DNA from: Novosphingobium jiangmenense
GTDB taxonomy: Bacteria > Pseudomonadota > Alphaproteobacteria > Sphingomonadales > Sphingomonadaceae
DNA length: 64,000 nucleotides
NCBI RefSeq assembly: GCF_015694345.1
Contig: NZ_JADQDC010000003.1
Span: 186,001 to 250,000 of the forward strand
Reading direction: 5' to 3'
The notes below the pieces were generated by a model. The model was not told where the DNA came from, made no database searches, and saw only the letters and a program-made list of their open reading frames with translations. The position numbers and the translations under genes are program-made. Of this stretch, positions 62,272 through 64,000 are shown piece after piece; the first letter of the stretch is position 1; each line of letters opens with the position of its first letter.

Positions 62272-62346
62272 AAAGGGGGAACACGGGGGTAAGCCGTTAA
62301 CCACCCCTTGCCCTTCGACTCGTCGCAAGGGTAGGGTCACCGCCGA

Positions 62347-62807
62347 ATGTCCGTTCCGCTTGCGCCCTCCGGCCTGTTCGATGGCCCTCAGCACCTTTAC
62401 CCGGTCCGCGTCTACTTCGAGGACACGGACCTTTCGGGCGTGGTTTATCACGCCAACTACCTGCGCTGGTTCGAGCGCGCCCGCTCCGACATGCTGCGCC
62501 TGCTCGGCATAGACCAGCGCGCTGCCCACGAAGCGGGCGAGGGCGCCTACGCCGTCAGCGAGATGGACCTGCGCTACCTGCGCCCGGCCAAGCTTGATGA
62601 CGAAGTGCTCGTCCGCAGTCACGTTGCCGAACTTTCGCCCGCCACCTGCCGGATCGTGCAGCGTGCGTTCAGGGACGAGACGCTTCTGTGCGAGGCGAGG
62701 GTGCGCGTCGCCTTCGTCGCGCCCAATGGCCGTCCCCGTCGCCAGCCGCGCGAATGGATGGCCGCTTTCCAGACGATAACAACTGCTCCCGAAGGACAGG
62801 AAACCGC

Positions 62808-62811
<4 letters not shown>
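62347..62811 (+). CDS. ybgC: Tol-Pal-associated acyl-CoA thioesterase
   Basis: The 154-residue hot-dog fold protein has the YbgC signature RVYFEDTDLSGVVYHANYL with the catalytic Asp, followed by RWFERARSDML. It heads the tol-pal operon and overlaps tolQ by 4 nt (ATGA). Confidence 0.93.
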
Positions 62812-63509
<698 letters not shown>

Positions 63510-63512
63510 GTC

Positions 63513-63965
63513 ATGGCGATGTCCATGGGTTCCGGCGGCGGAGGCGGTCGTGGCCGCAGAGGCCGTGGCGGCCGCGCCGCGATGAGCGAGATCAACGTCA
63601 CCCCGCTGGTCGACGTCATGCTCGTGCTGCTGATCATCTTCATGGTCACCGCGCCGATGCTGGCGGCGGGCGTGCCGGTCGACTTGCCCGACAGCAAGGC
63701 CGACCCGCTCGATCAGCAGCAGGACCAGATCACCGTCACCATCGATGCGCAGGGCAACGTCTTCCTCGATGACCAGCAACTCGCTCCCGGCGAACTGACC
63801 GACCGTCTGGCAGGGCTTCAGAAGGGGCCGAAGCCGCCGCTCGTCACGTTGCGCGCTGACCGCGTACTCGATTGGGGGCGCGTCGCTGCCGTGATGGGCG
63901 AGCTCAATGCTGCGGGCTTCAAGTCGATCTCGCTGGTCACCAACAGTTCATCCGCACCGCAATAG
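63513..63965 (+). CDS. tolR: Tol-Pal system protein TolR
   Basis: The 150-residue ExbD/TolR protein starts with a Gly/Arg-rich stretch ([18 protein letters not shown]), then [19 protein letters not shown], the single membrane helix with the proton-carrying Asp. A periplasmic domain follows. It lies 3 bp after tolQ. Confidence 0.95.
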   Translation: MAMSMGSGGGGGRGRRGRGGRAAMSEINVTPLVDVMLVLLIIFMVTAPMLAAGVPVDLPDSKADPLDQQQDQITVTIDAQGNVFLDDQQLAPGELTDRLAGLQKGPKPPLVTLRADRVLDWGRVAAVMGELNAAGFKSISLVTNSSSAPQ

Positions 63966-63975
63966 GCCTGAAGCG

Positions 63976-64000
63976 ATGCGCGATCCCACCGCAGGAGGAC
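63976..64000 (+). CDS. tolA: Probable tolA-like gene, first codons only
   Basis: An ATG at 63976, 10 bp after tolR, opens a frame (M-R-D-P-T-A-G-G) that runs off the window. The conserved order tolQ-tolR-tolA makes a TolA/TonB-like protein likely; eight codons cannot prove it. Confidence 0.5.

Overview
The window is dense, GC-rich bacterial chromosome in which nearly every base is coding. It suggests an alphaproteobacterium of the order Sphingomonadales, most likely Novosphingobium or a close relative. The reasons are the plant/alphaproteobacterial-type glutamate-cysteine ligase, an alpha-type SspB, a DUF1489 protein, a MucR/Ros regulator, class II DAHP synthase, the SMC hinge style, and two families of dispersed palindromic repeats of the kind seen in sphingomonads. 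Genus assignment is an inference from these traits. No rRNA, tRNA, CRISPR array, insertion sequence or prophage was seen.

Layout. 1-8.4 kb: rsmE-gshA-(quinol monooxygenase-like) on the minus strand, ubiA, an arylamine N-acetyltransferase behind a VOC/glyoxalase gene, a divergent soxR with a textbook SoxR box between them, and smc. 8.4-18.6 kb: two exported DsbA-like proteins and DciA (minus), then mutY, a serine beta-lactamase-like hydrolase, nudC and a FrnE-like DsbA (plus), DUF1489, mgtE, a cyclophilin and gltX. 18.6-30 kb: a small gene with a two-operator promoter, a large membrane patatin, nadE, prs, an AraC regulator, hisN, a GGCT-like protein, a LysR regulator and several hypotheticals. 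29-34.7 kb: a conserved RNA/membrane/iron block corC-ybeY-phoH-miaB-plsC-fur and mucR. 34.8-40.2 kb: rimI-tsaB-nfu (minus), an exported FKBP and an M16 peptidase (plus). 40.2-43.4 kb: tadG-tadE-tadE pilus genes with 4-nt overlaps. 43.5-46.1 kb: DAHP synthase, an OmpR-type winged-helix regulator with a degenerate receiver, and an AT-rich gene-poor gap.

46.1-55.4 kb is a catabolic acyl-CoA island. A minus-strand run, SDR-MFS followed by ACAD-ADH-APH-like kinase, diverges from a plus-strand run of ACAD(alpha)-ACAD(beta)-SDR. The kinase plus ACAD pair is a split version of the ACAD10/11 architecture associated with 4-hydroxyacyl-CoA breakdown. 55.5-57.1 kb holds gmk, a small basic protein and sspB. 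57.2-61.9 kb is the histidine operon hisB-hisH-hisA-hisF-hisE, interrupted by a GH130-like glycosidase gene and by a 54-codon gene whose product is little more than a signal peptide plus a PEP-CTERM-like tail. 61.9-64 kb: HIT protein, then ybgC-tolQ-tolR and the first codons of a tolA-like gene at the edge.

Most striking points: a perfect SoxR operator that in position and spacing belongs to the VOC/NAT operon; paired palindromes flanking a near-consensus promoter at 19.07-19.13 kb; a patatin with about eight membrane segments inserted between its catalytic Ser and Asp; the split ACAD11-like module; and the PEP-CTERM microprotein inside the his operon.
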